A stretch of 64,000 bases of DNA from Leisingera thetidis (GTDB lineage Bacteria; Pseudomonadota; Alphaproteobacteria; Rhodobacterales; Rhodobacteraceae): positions 1,987,501-2,051,500 of the forward strand of contig NZ_CP109787.1 of assembly GCF_025857195.1 (NCBI RefSeq), written 5' to 3'. Under the pieces are notes generated by a model. It worked only from the letters and a program-made list of their open reading frames with translations, had not been told where the DNA came from and did not search any database. Below, one piece after another: positions 38,568 to 49,633 of the stretch (positions are counted from its first letter, which is position 1; every line of letters begins with the position of its first letter). The translations under genes and the position numbers were made by a program.

Positions 38568-39105
38568 GAGCAAAATCAACGAGCCCGGGCCGAAGCAGGC
38601 CGAAGCAACCCCGGCACCCGCTGCGGCGCCGGCTGCACCGGCAGCCAGCGACTACAAGTCCAGCGCGCCCAAGGCCAAGCCCGCCGCATCGCTGCTGAGC
38701 TCGGATCTGCACATCACCGGCAACGTCAAGACCACCGGCGACATCCAGGTCGAAGGCACCGTCGAAGGCGACATCCGCGCGCATCTGCTGACCGTGGGCG
38801 AGACCGCCACCATCAAGGGCGAAGTCACCGCCGACGACGTGGTGATCAACGGCCGCATCGTCGGCCGGGTGCGCGGCCTCAAGGTGCGCCTGACCTCCAC
38901 CGCCCGCGTCGAGGGCGACATCATCCACAAGACCATCGCAATCGAGAGCGGCGCCCATTTCGAAGGCTCCGTGCAGCGCCAGGACGACCCGCTGAACCCG
39001 GGCGGCCGCAAATCCGCCCCGGCGGCCGCCGCCGCACCCGCCGCCGCGCCCGCGCCGTCGGCTGCGGTTCAGGCCGCCACCAAGGCCCACAAAGCAGAAG
39101 GCTGA
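38557..39105 (+). CDS. Bactofilin
   Basis: 182 residues. Polymer-forming cytoskeletal protein of the bactofilin (DUF583) family. A disordered Ala/Pro start (1-45) and end (150-182) flank the right-handed beta-helix core: DLHITGNVKTTGDIQVEGTV, EGDIRAHLLTVGETATIKGE and VTADDVVINGRIVGRVRGLK with the six-residue periodicity of the family. It overlaps the M23 peptidase gene, suggesting it positions that enzyme at the membrane. A strong terminator follows. Confidence 0.95.
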   Translation: MFSKSKINEPGPKQAEATPAPAAAPAAPAASDYKSSAPKAKPAASLLSSDLHITGNVKTTGDIQVEGTVEGDIRAHLLTVGETATIKGEVTADDVVINGRIVGRVRGLKVRLTSTARVEGDIIHKTIAIESGAHFEGSVQRQDDPLNPGGRKSAPAAAAAPAAAPAPSAAVQAATKAHKAEG

Positions 39106-39147
39106 ACGGCCGCAGCGGCCAAGGGCCCGGCCCGGCCCCGCATTCGG

Positions 39148-39179
39148 AACGCCGCAGGTGACACCCTGCGGCGTTTTTT
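39148..39179 (+). terminator. Terminator after bactofilin gene
   Basis: Stem AACGCCGCAGG / CCTGCGGCGTT with a TGACAC loop and a six-T tail. Confidence 0.9.
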
Positions 39180-39335
39180 GCATTCGCCAGACAGCCGCAT
39201 TTTCGCAACGTTTCCCGCCGCCGGGGCCTCCCTTGCCTTGCTATATCCGGCGCATTTTGCTTTCTGACGCCCAAGTTGAGCAGGCACCCGCCAAATCAAC
39301 CTGCTGATACCGGCTGCTGCAAGGGAAAAAGCGCA

Positions 39336-40703
39336 ATGGCAACATTCACAGTCACCGATTCCAGCAACAGCTGGGACGTCCGCGATCTCCAGACCTATCG
39401 GATCCTCAATGCAACTGCGACCACCGTGAACAGCAATCACGTGGTCATTGAGGGAAGCAATTCCAGCGGCAGCCCTTTCTCGGCCTCCTTCACGGGAAGC
39501 TTCAGTGTGTTCGGGTCGTCAGTCTATGGCACGATCACCAGCATCACATTCCAGATAAACGGTTCCACAGCGTTCTCCGCAACTGGCATGGATGTTTCCT
39601 TCACCAGCTATTCCAACATCTACAGCAGCTCTTTCGAACGCGATGCCACCGGCGGGAATGACCTGTTCAGCATCACCTCGAGCCGCGGCAGCTCCTGGTC
39701 GCTCGGCGCCGGCAACGACACCATCAATGCCGGCAGCGGCAGTGATCACATCGACGGCGGCAGCGGCACTGACCGGCTGATCGTTGACGGCCGCTTTGCC
39801 GGCACCGGCTTCTCGACCAGTTACAGCCGGGTCTATTTGGACGGGCCGGACGGCCGCGACTCCCTGACCTCCATCGAGCTTTTGCAGTTCACCGACCGCA
39901 CCGTCAGCCTGAAAGCAGGCACCGCGTCCGCCAACGCGCTGAATGGCGATACAAGAAGCGCCACCGCAAACGATGTCCTTCTCGGCGGCGGCGGCAACGA
40001 TTCCATTTCCGGCCTCTCCGGCAGGGACCTTCTGCTCGGCGAAGCCGGCAACGACAAGCTCAAGGGCCACAACGGCAATGACACCCTGAAGGGCGGCAGC
40101 GGCCACGACTATCTGCATGGCGGCGATGCGTCGGACCGCCTGTCCGGCAACGACGGAAACGACAAGCTGATCGGCGGCACCGGCAACGACATTCTGAATG
40201 GCCAGACCGGCCGCGACACGCTTTCAGGCGGCACCGGCAATGACAGCCTGACCGGCGGCGCCGGCGATGACGGCCTGTCCGGCGATGACGGCCGCGACCA
40301 TCTGTCAGGCAATGGCGGGACCGATTCCCTCGATGGCGGCAGGAACGCTGACACGCTGGACGGCGGCAGCGGCAGCGATACGCTGAAGGGCGGCAAAGGC
40401 CAGGATGTACTCAACGGCCAGACCGGCCGCGATGTCCTGCTGGGCGAGGAAGGCGACGACATTCTGACTGGCGGCATCGGCGAAGACATCTTCGCTTTCC
40501 GCAGCGGCCACGGCAACGATACCATCCAGGATTTTCTGGCGGGAACAGACCGGATCCAGATCGGCCGCGGGGCTGCGGACATCGCGGATCTCGAGTTCCA
40601 AAGGCAGGGCGGCGACGTGCTGGTCTCCTTTGCGGATGTGACCATCCTTGTCGAGGACATCACCCTGGCCCAGCTGCAGGATGCCGACAACTTCCTGTTC
40701 TGA
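39336..40703 (+). CDS. RTX-type calcium-binding secreted protein
   Basis: 455 residues without signal peptide. Residues 1-105 are a Ser/Thr-rich beta domain without recognised family. A short RTX block lies at about 115-150 (GAGNDTINAGSGSDHIDGGS) and a long one at about 208-388, around eighteen GGxGxDxLx nonapeptides that bind Ca ions. The acidic C-terminus (DTIQDFLAGTDRIQIG and a final DADNFLF) fits the uncleaved signal of type I secretion. No T1SS genes are adjacent. AAGGG lies before the ATG at 39336. A toxin, adhesin or matrix role cannot be chosen. Confidence 0.88.
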   Translation: MATFTVTDSSNSWDVRDLQTYRILNATATTVNSNHVVIEGSNSSGSPFSASFTGSFSVFGSSVYGTITSITFQINGSTAFSATGMDVSFTSYSNIYSSSFERDATGGNDLFSITSSRGSSWSLGAGNDTINAGSGSDHIDGGSGTDRLIVDGRFAGTGFSTSYSRVYLDGPDGRDSLTSIELLQFTDRTVSLKAGTASANALNGDTRSATANDVLLGGGGNDSISGLSGRDLLLGEAGNDKLKGHNGNDTLKGGSGHDYLHGGDASDRLSGNDGNDKLIGGTGNDILNGQTGRDTLSGGTGNDSLTGGAGDDGLSGDDGRDHLSGNGGTDSLDGGRNADTLDGGSGSDTLKGGKGQDVLNGQTGRDVLLGEEGDDILTGGIGEDIFAFRSGHGNDTIQDFLAGTDRIQIGRGAADIADLEFQRQGGDVLVSFADVTILVEDITLAQLQDADNFLF

Positions 40704-41052
40704 TCCCCCGGACCGCTCTGAGCTTTCCAAGGCGCGCCCGCTGCGGCGCGCCTGCTGCTTTTTCAGCATCCACTTGCCGTCCCGCCAGAAGGCGCGGACG
40801 GCAAAGGCGCACATCACCTCACGCGCCGCATCCCGCCCGGCTGACGGCCCGCCACAGGACGCCGCAGGGCCGCGCACGGCATCTCCCGTCCCAGCACGGC
40901 GTCTCTGCCGCTCTGGCGCCTTTCAGGCTGCTGACCCGAGGGCCTGCACGCGGATGCGACGCCGGCTGACCGCCCCCCGAAGCGCAGACAGAAAAGGCCC
41001 GCTTCCCGCGCCGGGAAACGGGCCTTCTCAACATGCGGGGCAGCGGGCTGCC
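40704..41052. other. Intergenic region between RTX gene and cyclophilins
   Basis: 349 bases between convergent genes. Apart from the terminator hairpin at 40991-41027 nothing gene-like is seen; open frames here have composition of shadows and no family resemblance. Confidence 0.5.
40991..41027 (-). terminator. Terminator after cyclophilin pair
   Basis: Long stem AAAAGGCCCG-TTCCCG / CGGGAA-CGGGCCTT with one bulge and a CGC loop; on the minus strand it continues into TTTTCTGTCTG. Sits 26 bases beyond the stop of the periplasmic cyclophilin. Confidence 0.85.
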
Positions 41053-41601
41053 TTATTCGGTGACACTCACCTTGGCCATGCTGTCGGGCTGGCCGATCAC
41101 CGCGCCGTTCGGGCCTTCGCCGCGCTTGATCGCGTCGACCACATCCATGCCTTCGGTCACTTCGCCGACAACCGTGTACTGGCCGTTCAGGAAATGGCCC
41201 GGCTCGAACATGATGAAGAACTGCGAGTTGGCGCTGTTGGGGTCCTGGGCGCGGGCCATGCCGACCACGCCGCGGTCGAATGCCAGCTCCGAGAACTCGG
41301 CCGGCAGGTCGGGACGGCCCGAGCCGCCCTGCCCGGCGCGGCGCATGTCGCCGCCGGCCTTGCCGAACTCGACATCGCCGGTCTGCGCCATGAAGCCCTC
41401 GATCACCCGGTGGAACACCACCCCGTCATACTGGCCTTCGCCGGCCAGCGCGGTGATCTGCTCCACATGCTTGGGCGCCACATCCTCGAACAGGTCGATC
41501 TTGATGGTGCCCTCGGCTTCGCCCGCGACCTCGATCTCGAGGCCGGTGGCAAAGGCAGGCCCCGCCGCCAGCAGGGCCAGCGCGCACAGTGCCTTACGCA
41601 T
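41053..41601 (-). CDS. Periplasmic peptidyl-prolyl isomerase (cyclophilin)
   Basis: 182 residues. A signal peptide ([17 protein letters not shown], residues 2-18) is followed by a complete cyclophilin domain with [19 protein letters not shown], the active-site [24 protein letters not shown] in two segments and FGEV-like [13 protein letters not shown]. Catalyses cis-trans isomerisation of prolyl bonds in exported proteins. It overlaps the preceding cytoplasmic paralogue by eight bases and shares its terminator. Confidence 0.94.
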   Translation of the reverse strand: MRKALCALALLAAGPAFATGLEIEVAGEAEGTIKIDLFEDVAPKHVEQITALAGEGQYDGVVFHRVIEGFMAQTGDVEFGKAGGDMRRAGQGGSGRPDLPAEFSELAFDRGVVGMARAQDPNSANSQFFIMFEPGHFLNGQYTVVGEVTEGMDVVDAIKRGEGPNGAVIGQPDSMAKVSVTE

Positions 41602-42100
41602 CCGCCGCCACCTTGACCGAGATCATCCGGTCCGGGCTTGCAGGCGGCTCGCCGCGGGTGATGGCGTCGACATGCTCCATGCCTTCGATCACCCGGCCGT
41701 ACACGGTGTACTGGCCGTTCAGGAAGTGGTTGTCCTTGAAGTTGATGAAGAACTGCGAGTTGGCCGAATCCGGGCTCGCGGACCGGGCCGCGCCCAGGGT
41801 GCCGCGGTCATGCGGCAGCTTGGAGAACTCGGCCGGCAGGTTCGGCAGCTCCGAGCCGCCGGTGCCCGCCATGCGGATGTTGAAGCCGTCTTCCATGTCG
41901 CCGTTGGCCACGTCGCCGGTCTGCGCCATGAACCCGTCGATCACCCGGTGGAAGCAGACGTTGTCGTATTCGCCGGCCCGGGCCAGTTCCTTCATCCGCT
42001 CGGCATGCTTGGGCGCCACGTCGGGCAGCAGCTCGATCACCACATTGCCGTCTTTCAGTTCCATGATGATGGTGTTTTCGGGATCTTTAATCTCGGCCAT
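41594..42100 (-). CDS. Cytoplasmic peptidyl-prolyl isomerase (cyclophilin)
   Basis: 168 residues, no signal peptide. Cyclophilin with [38 protein letters not shown] and [26 protein letters not shown] lies six bases before the ATG at 42100. The frame continues open upstream into the pgk gene region, which is a shadow. First gene of a two-cyclophilin operon that arose by duplication, one copy exported. Confidence 0.94.
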   Translation of the reverse strand: MAEIKDPENTIIMELKDGNVVIELLPDVAPKHAERMKELARAGEYDNVCFHRVIDGFMAQTGDVANGDMEDGFNIRMAGTGGSELPNLPAEFSKLPHDRGTLGAARSASPDSANSQFFINFKDNHFLNGQYTVYGRVIEGMEHVDAITRGEPPASPDRMISVKVAADA

Positions 42101-42239
42101 CGGGCCCTCCTGTCGTCGAAATTTGCACAGATACCTAAGCCCAAGCCCCGGAAATGCCAAGGGAGCATTGACTGATGCGCAAAAACCCCCGAAACAACGG
42201 CCGGATTTACCTGCACTTTCACCACAAGGGGGCTCGCAC

Positions 42240-43430
<1,191 letters not shown>

Positions 43431-43625
43431 AACCGTTTCCCGCCCGGTCCGCCGGGCGGGCGCCTGCCTGCCAGGTTGGCGCCGCCCGCGCCTTTGAGCG
43501 CAAAAAATCCCCCTGTGGACAGTTTTGGGATTCACAAGCCGATTCGCATGTGGCATAGTGATGTCAGACGCCGGGAAACGGCGCAAAAACAAAAACTTGA
43601 GCAGTAACATACAGGCACTCCCAAC

Positions 43626-43925
43626 GTGACCCGAAGCCCCCGGCCCTCTTTTGGCGCCATCGCCTTTTTCGCCATCGCATTCGCGCTCAGCGCGTATTTC
43701 ACCTTTGCGGCGGTGCAGGGCGACTTCGGTCTGTTCCGGAGGGTCGAGATCCAGGCCGAAGCAGAAGAACTGCGGCTGGATCTCGGCCGTCTCCAGTCCC
43801 GGATCGGCGAGATGGAAAACCTCACCCGCCGCCTCTCGGACAATTACCTCGATCTCGACCTCCTCGACGAACAGGCCCGCTCTGTTCTCGGCCTGGTCCG
43901 TGCCGACGAAATCGTCATCCGCTAG
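43626..43925 (+). CDS. FtsB/DivIC-like septum formation initiator
   Basis: 99 residues with GTG start. Short cytoplasmic tail, one span (about 9-29: FGAIAFFAIAFALSAYFTFAAV) and a periplasmic coiled-coil (about 40-75) ending in DLLDEQARSVLGLVRADEIVIR, the typical FtsB end. In other bacteria FtsB joins FtsL and FtsQ in the divisome. Its place between pgk and pdhA is common in the group. No strong ribosome site is visible, so the start is less certain than the family. Confidence 0.88.
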   Translation: MTRSPRPSFGAIAFFAIAFALSAYFTFAAVQGDFGLFRRVEIQAEAEELRLDLGRLQSRIGEMENLTRRLSDNYLDLDLLDEQARSVLGLVRADEIVIR

Positions 43926-44128
43926 GCACTGCTTCCGGCGCCCCGGTTGCGCAGCCGGCAGGCCGTTCGCCGGCCCCTCCGCGCGCCCTGCCCTTCCCCA
44001 GAACTCCAGCCCTGCGGCCCGGCTTTGGTCCTGCGTGGCTTTTTTACGTGGGATGGGCGGATTTTTACGCGCCCGCACCCCCGCGGCAGAATAACACTAT
44101 TCAGCCGCCGCAAAATCGATTATCAGTT

Positions 44129-44146
44129 TGTTTAACACTAAACTAT
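44129..44146. promoter_or_regulatory. Palindromic operator upstream of pdhA
   Basis: TTGTTTAACACTAAACTA: arms GTTTA / TAAAC around ACAC, 27 bases before the pdhA ATG. Matches the perfect palindrome before lpdA at 27327-27344 in both arms and spacing. It would overlap the transcription or translation start, as expected of a repressor site. Confidence 0.68.
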
Positions 44147-44172
44147 CTAGCCTGCAGGGGGAGCCGACCACC

Positions 44173-45186
44173 ATGGCCGCTAGAAAAAGCGTAAAGAAAC
44201 CAAACGTTTCTGCCGAAGAACTGACCAATTACTACCGCGAGATGCTGCTGATCCGCCGATTCGAGGAAAAATCGGGCCAGCTGTACGGCATGGGGCTGAT
44301 CGGGGGCTTCTGCCACCTGTACATCGGCCAGGAAGCGGTTGTTGTGGGCCTCGAGGCCGCCGCCGAGGAAGGCGACAAGCGCGTCACCTCCTACCGCGAC
44401 CACGGCCATATGCTGGCCTGCGGCATGGACCCGGACGGCGTCATGGCCGAGCTGACGGGCCGCGAGGGCGGCTATTCCAAGGGCAAAGGCGGCTCCATGC
44501 ACATGTTCTCGAAAGAGAAGCATTTCTATGGCGGCCACGGCATCGTCGGCGCCCAGGTGCCGCTCGGCGCCGGCCTCGCCTTTGCCGACAAGTACAAGGG
44601 CAACGGCCGTGTCACCTTCACCTATTTCGGGGACGGCGCCGCCAACCAGGGCCAGGTCTACGAGACCTTCAACATGGCCGCCCTGTGGAAGCTGCCGGTG
44701 GTCTTCGTGATCGAGAACAACCAGTACGCCATGGGCACCGCCCAGCAGCGCTCCACCTCCAGCGCCGAGATCTGGGAACGCGGCAAGGCGTTCGGCATTC
44801 CCGGCGAGGCGGTCGACGGCATGAACGTTCTGGCGGTCAAGGAAGCGGGCGAGCGCGCCGTGGCCCACTGCCGCAGCGGCGACGGCCCCTATATTCTCGA
44901 AGTGAAGACCTACCGCTACCGCGGCCACTCGATGTCGGACCCGGCCAAGTACCGGACCCGCGAAGAGGTCCAGAAAATGCGCGAGGAGCGCGACCCGATC
45001 GAGCAGGTCCGCGACATGCTGCTGACCGGCAAGCACGCCACCGAGGAGGATCTCAAGGCGATCGACAAGGAGATCAAGGAGATCGTCAGCAAGTCCGCAG
45101 AATTCGCCAAGGAGAGCCCCGAGCCCGCCCTGGAGGAACTCTGGACCGACATCTATGCGGACGACGTGCCGCAGGCAAACGCCTGA
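44173..45186 (+). CDS. pdhA: Pyruvate dehydrogenase E1 component, alpha subunit
   Basis: 337 residues. Thiamine-dependent decarboxylation of pyruvate. [40 protein letters not shown], and the TPP motif [17 protein letters not shown] followed by [11 protein letters not shown]; the phosphorylation-loop region [14 protein letters not shown] is conserved. ATG at 44173 with GGGGGAG nine bases before. First gene of a four-gene operon. Confidence 0.97.
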   Translation: MAARKSVKKPNVSAEELTNYYREMLLIRRFEEKSGQLYGMGLIGGFCHLYIGQEAVVVGLEAAAEEGDKRVTSYRDHGHMLACGMDPDGVMAELTGREGGYSKGKGGSMHMFSKEKHFYGGHGIVGAQVPLGAGLAFADKYKGNGRVTFTYFGDGAANQGQVYETFNMAALWKLPVVFVIENNQYAMGTAQQRSTSSAEIWERGKAFGIPGEAVDGMNVLAVKEAGERAVAHCRSGDGPYILEVKTYRYRGHSMSDPAKYRTREEVQKMREERDPIEQVRDMLLTGKHATEEDLKAIDKEIKEIVSKSAEFAKESPEPALEELWTDIYADDVPQANA

Positions 45187-45202
45187 GAGGGAAGAACAAG
45201 AC

Positions 45203-46582
45203 ATGGCAACTGAAATCCTGATGCCCGCCCTGTCGCCGACCATGGAGGAAGGCACCCTGGCCAAATGGCTGGTCAAAGAGGGCGATACCGTGAACTCCGG
45301 CGACATCATGGCCGAGATTGAAACCGACAAGGCGACGATGGAATTCGAAGCCGTCGACGAAGGCATCGTCGGCAAGATCCTGATCGGTGAAGGCACCGAA
45401 GGCGTGAAGGTCAACACCCCGATTGCGGTTCTGGTCGAAGACGGCGAAAGCGCCGACGACTACCAGCCGTCCAACGGCAGCGAAGCCTCCGCCAAGGCGC
45501 CGGAGGCCCCGGCAACGGACGAACCCGCCGCCGCCGCGCCCGAAAAAGCGCCGGCGATGCCCGCCAAGGTGCTGGAACCCGACTACCCCGAAGGCACCGA
45601 GATGGTGCAGACCACCGTGCGCGAAGCCCTGCGCGACGCCATGGCCGAGGAAATGCGCCGCGACGAGGACGTGTTCCTGATGGGCGAGGAAGTCGCCGAG
45701 TACCAGGGCGCCTACAAGGTCAGCCAGGGGCTGCTGGATGAATTCGGCTCCAAGCGGGTGATCGACACCCCGATCACCGAACACGGCTTTGCCGGCATCG
45801 CCACCGGTGCGGCCTTTGGCGGCCTGCGCCCGATTGTCGAGTTCATGACCTTCAACTTCGCCATGCAGGCAATTGACCAGATCATCAACTCGGCGGCCAA
45901 GACGCTCTATATGTCCGGCGGCCAGATGGGCGCACCGATGGTGTTCCGCGGCCCCAATGGCGCTGCCGCCCGCGTCGGCGCCCAGCACAGCCAGGACTAT
46001 GCCGCCTGGTACATGCAGATCCCGGGGCTGAAAGTGGTGATGCCCTACTCCGCCGCCGACGCCAAGGGTCTGATGAAAACCGCGATCCGCGACAACAACC
46101 CGGTGATCTTCCTCGAGAACGAGATCCTCTACGGCCGCGCCTTCGACGTGCCGAAACTGGATGATTTCACCATCCCCTTCGGCAAGGCCCGGATCTGGCG
46201 CGAAGGCTCGGACGCCACCATCGTCTCCTTCGGCATCGGCATGCAGTACGCGCTGGAAGCCGCCGACAAGCTGGCCCAGGACGGCATCTCGGCCGAGGTC
46301 ATCGACCTGCGCACGATCCGCCCCATGGACCTGCCCACGGTGATTGAATCGGTGAAGAAGACCAACCGCCTGGTCACCGTCGAGGAAGGCTGGCCGCAGG
46401 GCTCCGTCGGCAGCTACATCGCCTCCGAGGTGCAGCGCGAAGCGTTCGACTATCTCGACGCGCCGGTCATCACCTGCACCGGCAAGGACGTGCCGATGCC
46501 CTATGCCGCCAACCTGGAACGCCACGCGCTGATCACCACGGATGAGGTGGTCGAGGCGGTCAGGCAAGTGGCCTACCGCTAG
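45203..46582 (+). CDS. pdhB: Pyruvate dehydrogenase E1 component, beta subunit with lipoyl domain
   Basis: 459 residues. An N-terminal lipoyl domain (1-80, lipoyl-Lys in [17 protein letters not shown]) and Ala/Pro linker (85-130) precede the E1-beta catalytic part (from about 135: [57 protein letters not shown]). The lipoyl domain on E1-beta is a known trait of alphaproteobacteria; it is nearly identical to the one on the E2 two genes downstream, so it is a duplicated module. ATG at 45203, 16 bases after pdhA. Confidence 0.96.
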   Translation: MATEILMPALSPTMEEGTLAKWLVKEGDTVNSGDIMAEIETDKATMEFEAVDEGIVGKILIGEGTEGVKVNTPIAVLVEDGESADDYQPSNGSEASAKAPEAPATDEPAAAAPEKAPAMPAKVLEPDYPEGTEMVQTTVREALRDAMAEEMRRDEDVFLMGEEVAEYQGAYKVSQGLLDEFGSKRVIDTPITEHGFAGIATGAAFGGLRPIVEFMTFNFAMQAIDQIINSAAKTLYMSGGQMGAPMVFRGPNGAAARVGAQHSQDYAAWYMQIPGLKVVMPYSAADAKGLMKTAIRDNNPVIFLENEILYGRAFDVPKLDDFTIPFGKARIWREGSDATIVSFGIGMQYALEAADKLAQDGISAEVIDLRTIRPMDLPTVIESVKKTNRLVTVEEGWPQGSVGSYIASEVQREAFDYLDAPVITCTGKDVPMPYAANLERHALITTDEVVEAVRQVAYR

Positions 46583-46590
46583 AGGCACCG

Positions 46591-46851
46591 ATGGAGATCA
46601 GGGGCCGCGATCCCGAAACCGAATGCTACCGCGTCACGCTCACCGTCGACGGGCGCACAGTCACCGCACTGGTGCCCGAACGGCTGGCAGCGGACACCCG
46701 GCTGATCGGTTCGCGGCCCTCCCATCAGGAGGCTTATGTCTGGATGGCTGAATACAAAGACAAGATCGAAGCCGCGATCACCCTGCTGGCCCGCGGCAGC
46801 CGGCGCCCCAAGGCGCCATATGACCAAATTGTTCTGATTGAGGAGCGCTGA
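46591..46851 (+). CDS. Small uncharacterised protein within the pdh operon
   Basis: 86 residues, eight bases after pdhB and one base before the pdhC start, so clearly an operon member. A beta-rich N-terminal half ([20 protein letters not shown]) is followed by a helix rich in charged residues ([20 protein letters not shown]) and a basic tail. No signal, metal motif or catalytic pattern is visible. It may be a DUF5961-type protein, but that name is from memory and unsure. Constant placement between E1-beta and E2 would suggest an assembly or regulatory role in the complex; unproven. Confidence 0.8.
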   Translation: MEIRGRDPETECYRVTLTVDGRTVTALVPERLAADTRLIGSRPSHQEAYVWMAEYKDKIEAAITLLARGSRRPKAPYDQIVLIEER

Positions 46852-46852
46852 C

Positions 46853-48190
46853 ATGCCCACCGAAATCCTGATGCCCGCGCTTTCTCCCACCATGGAGGAA
46901 GGCACCCTTGCCAAATGGCTGGTCAAGGAAGGCGACACTGTCTCCTCGGGCGACCTGATCGCCGAGATCGAGACCGACAAGGCCACCATGGAGTTTGAAG
47001 CCGTGGACGAAGGCGTGGTCGGCAAGATCCTGATCGCCGAAGGCAGCGAGGGCGTGAAGGTGAACACCCCGATCGCGGTGCTGCTGGAGGACGGCGAAAG
47101 CGCCGATGACATCCCCTCCGCCGCCGCCAACGGCACCCCCGCACCCGCCGCAGAGGCGGCCAAGGACGCGCCCGCCGCCAAAAGCGAAGCGCCCAAGGAT
47201 GACGCCGCCGCCAAGGCCGAAGCCAAGGCCGCCCCCGCCGCGCCGCAGGGCGCTGACGGCAGCCGCATCTTCGCCTCGCCGCTGGCCCGCCGCATCGCCG
47301 CCGATAAGGGGCTGGATCTCACCCAAATCACCGGCTCCGGCCCCAAGGGCCGCATCGTCAAGGCCGACGTGATCGACGCCAAAGCGCCAGCGGCGCAGGC
47401 ACCGGCCGCAGCAGCCTCTGCCCCGGCGTCTGCTCCTGCCGCCGCAGCAGCACCGGCCGGTCCCTCCGCCGATCAGGTGGCCCGCATGTACGAAGGCCGC
47501 GCCTACGAAGAGGTCAAGCTGGACGGCATGCGCAAGACCATCGCCGCCCGCCTCACCGAGGCCAAGCAGCAGGTGCCGCATTTCTACCTGCGCCGCGACA
47601 TCCAGCTGGACGCGCTCTTGAAATTCCGCGGCGACCTCAACAAGCAGCTCGAGGGCCGCGGCGTCAAGCTCTCGGTCAACGACTTCATCATCAAGGCCTG
47701 CGCCCTGGCGCTGCAGGCGGTGCCGGACGCCAACGCAGTCTGGGCCGGCGACCGGGTCTTGAAGATGAAGGCTTCCGACGTGGCCGTGGCCGTCGCCATC
47801 GAGGGCGGTCTGTTCACCCCGGTGCTGCAGGACAGCGACACCAAATCGCTGTCGGCGCTGTCGGCAGAGATGAAGGACCTCGCCGCCCGCGCCCGCGACC
47901 GCAAGCTGGCGCCGCATGAATACCAGGGCGGCAGCTTCGCGATCTCCAACCTCGGCATGTTCGGCATCGACAACTTCGACGCGGTGATCAACCCGCCGCA
48001 CGGCGCCATCCTGGCGGTCGGTGCCGGCGTGAAAAAGCCCATCGTCGGCAAGGACGGCGAACTGGCGGTCGCCACGGTGATGTCCGTCACCCTCTCGGTC
48101 GACCACCGGGTGATCGACGGCGCGCTCGGGGCAGAGCTTTTGAACGCGATCAAGGACAACCTGGAAAACCCGATGGTGATGCTGGCCTGA
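46853..48190 (+). CDS. pdhC: Pyruvate dehydrogenase E2, dihydrolipoamide acetyltransferase
   Basis: 445 residues. One lipoyl domain (1-80), Ala/Pro linker, an E1/E3-binding domain (about 135-170: [20 protein letters not shown] then [13 protein letters not shown]), a second linker, and the acetyltransferase core (about 220-445) with catalytic His418 in [10 protein letters not shown]. Forms the core of the pyruvate dehydrogenase complex making acetyl-CoA. GAGGAG lies seven bases before the ATG. Confidence 0.97.
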   Translation: MPTEILMPALSPTMEEGTLAKWLVKEGDTVSSGDLIAEIETDKATMEFEAVDEGVVGKILIAEGSEGVKVNTPIAVLLEDGESADDIPSAAANGTPAPAAEAAKDAPAAKSEAPKDDAAAKAEAKAAPAAPQGADGSRIFASPLARRIAADKGLDLTQITGSGPKGRIVKADVIDAKAPAAQAPAAAASAPASAPAAAAAPAGPSADQVARMYEGRAYEEVKLDGMRKTIAARLTEAKQQVPHFYLRRDIQLDALLKFRGDLNKQLEGRGVKLSVNDFIIKACALALQAVPDANAVWAGDRVLKMKASDVAVAVAIEGGLFTPVLQDSDTKSLSALSAEMKDLAARARDRKLAPHEYQGGSFAISNLGMFGIDNFDAVINPPHGAILAVGAGVKKPIVGKDGELAVATVMSVTLSVDHRVIDGALGAELLNAIKDNLENPMVMLA

Positions 48191-48210
48191 CGGGCCGCCG
48201 CAGAAACACC

Positions 48211-48240
48211 AAAAGCCCCGGCGGAAACCGGGGCTTTTTC
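48211..48240 (+). terminator. Terminator of the pdh operon
   Basis: Stem AAAAGCCCCGG / CCGGGGCTTTT with a CGGAAA loop, T run on the 3' side, 20 bases after pdhC. Confidence 0.9.
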
Positions 48241-48255
48241 TTTGCCGGCCCGAGA

Positions 48256-48310
48256 CGGCGCCGGAAAAAAGGGAGCGCATCCGCCCCCTTCTTCTTTGCC
48301 TAAATACTCA
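48256..48310. repeat. Repeat flanking cysK, copy 1
   Basis: GGCGCCGG, GGAAAA, a GGGAGCGCATCCGCCCCC-like palindrome and CTTCTTCTTT...AAATACTCA. The same blocks in the same order and orientation occur at 49634-49693, on the other side of cysK. Confidence 0.55.
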
Positions 48311-48355
48311 ACAGCAACCGCCGCCGCCAACGCCCGGCCTGCGGGGGCACGCAGG

Positions 48356-49420
48356 TCAGTACTGATAGCCCGGGGTAGAGGCCGACAGTGCCGCCTCATC
48401 TTCATCCATCTCCGCCGCGATCCCCTCGAACAGCGGCGTCGACAGGTAGCGCTCGCCGGTATCCGGCAGCACCGCCAGCAGCACCGAACCTTCCGGCGCG
48501 GCCTCCGCCACCTTCATCGCCGCCGCCAGGCTGGCGCCGCTGGAAATCCCGGCGAGGATGCCCTCCTCCGCCGCCAGCCGCCGGCCCCAGGCAATGCTCT
48601 CCTCGCCGCTCACCACCTCCAGCCCGTCAAAGTATCCCTTGTCCAGCGCCTCCTGCAGCACCAGCGGGATGAAATCCGGGGTCCAGCCCTGGATCGGGTG
48701 CGGGTTGAAGGCCGGATGCGTCGCCGCGGGCTCGCCCGCGCCGTTGCGCGCCTGCGCTGCGCCGGACTGCACCAGCGCCGCATTGGCCGGCTCGCTGAGG
48801 GTGATCTTCAGATCCGGCCGCGCGCCCTTCAGCACCCGGCCCAGCCCCGTCACGGTGCCGCCGGTGCCATAGCCCAGCACCACGTGATCGAGCCGCGCGC
48901 CCTCGAAATCGCCCAGGATCTCGCGCGCGGTGGTGGCCTCGTGGATATCGGCGTTGTCCCTGGTCTCGAACTGATGCGCCAGGAACCAGCCGTTGCGCTC
49001 CGCCAGCTCGCGCGCCTTCACCACCATGCCGACCGCCTTGTCCTCCTTGCGGGTCAGCACCACATTGGCGCCCAGCATCCGCATCAGCCGCCGCCGCTCG
49101 ACCGAAAACCCGTCGTGCATGGTGATCACCAGCGGATAGCCCTTGGCGGCGCAGACCATGGCCAGGCCAATGCCGGTATTGCCGCTGGTCGCTTCCACCA
49201 CGGTCTGGCCCGGCTGCAGCCGCCCGTCGCGCTCGGCCGCCTCGATGATGTTCAGCGCCAGCCGGTCCTTCACCGACCCCGCCGGGTTGAACGCCTCGAA
49301 TTTCACATACATCTGCACATGCGCCGGCGCGATGCGGTTCAGCCGGATCGCAGGCGTATTGCCCACCGTCTCCAGGATCGAGCCATACAGCCGCCCGCGG
49401 CCTTCCGTTGTGTAAATCAT
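48356..49420 (-). CDS. cysK: Cysteine synthase A
   Basis: 354 residues. PLP enzyme that makes cysteine from O-acetylserine and sulfide. PLP Lys51 in NPAGSVKDRLA, phosphate and substrate loop EATSGNTGIGLAMVCAAKG, GYGTGGTVTGLGRVLKG and the C-terminal GISSGASLAAAM and PDTGERYLST motifs are present. The C-terminal tail (GIAAEMDEDEAALSASTPGY) extends beyond usual CysK (about 310-325). ATG at 49420 is the family start. cysE lies 299 bases upstream on the same strand; a repeat pair brackets the gene. Confidence 0.93.
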   Translation of the reverse strand: MIYTTEGRGRLYGSILETVGNTPAIRLNRIAPAHVQMYVKFEAFNPAGSVKDRLALNIIEAAERDGRLQPGQTVVEATSGNTGIGLAMVCAAKGYPLVITMHDGFSVERRRLMRMLGANVVLTRKEDKAVGMVVKARELAERNGWFLAHQFETRDNADIHEATTAREILGDFEGARLDHVVLGYGTGGTVTGLGRVLKGARPDLKITLSEPANAALVQSGAAQARNGAGEPAATHPAFNPHPIQGWTPDFIPLVLQEALDKGYFDGLEVVSGEESIAWGRRLAAEEGILAGISSGASLAAAMKVAEAAPEGSVLLAVLPDTGERYLSTPLFEGIAAEMDEDEAALSASTPGYQY

Positions 49421-49633
49421 CGTCCTGCCCCGCTCCAAATGCCGGTTTCTGCCATGTTTCCAAAGGAATATGCGCGCGCCAATGCGCCGGTGCAAGGTGC
49501 TGCGCCCGCCGTTGCCGCACATAGGACCGCGCTCCGCCTCCGCGGCGCAAAACCGGAACCACAGGCTGCCGCAGCCTGCTCCGCCAGGCCGGAATCCGGT
49601 CTCGAACGCTTCTTTGAAGAAGATTTCCCAGCA

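Noticed and set aside
39969..40500. Dense short tandem repeats that could suggest a CRISPR or satellite array
   Set aside because: They are in-frame codons for RTX nonapeptides (GGxGxDxLx) within one protein.
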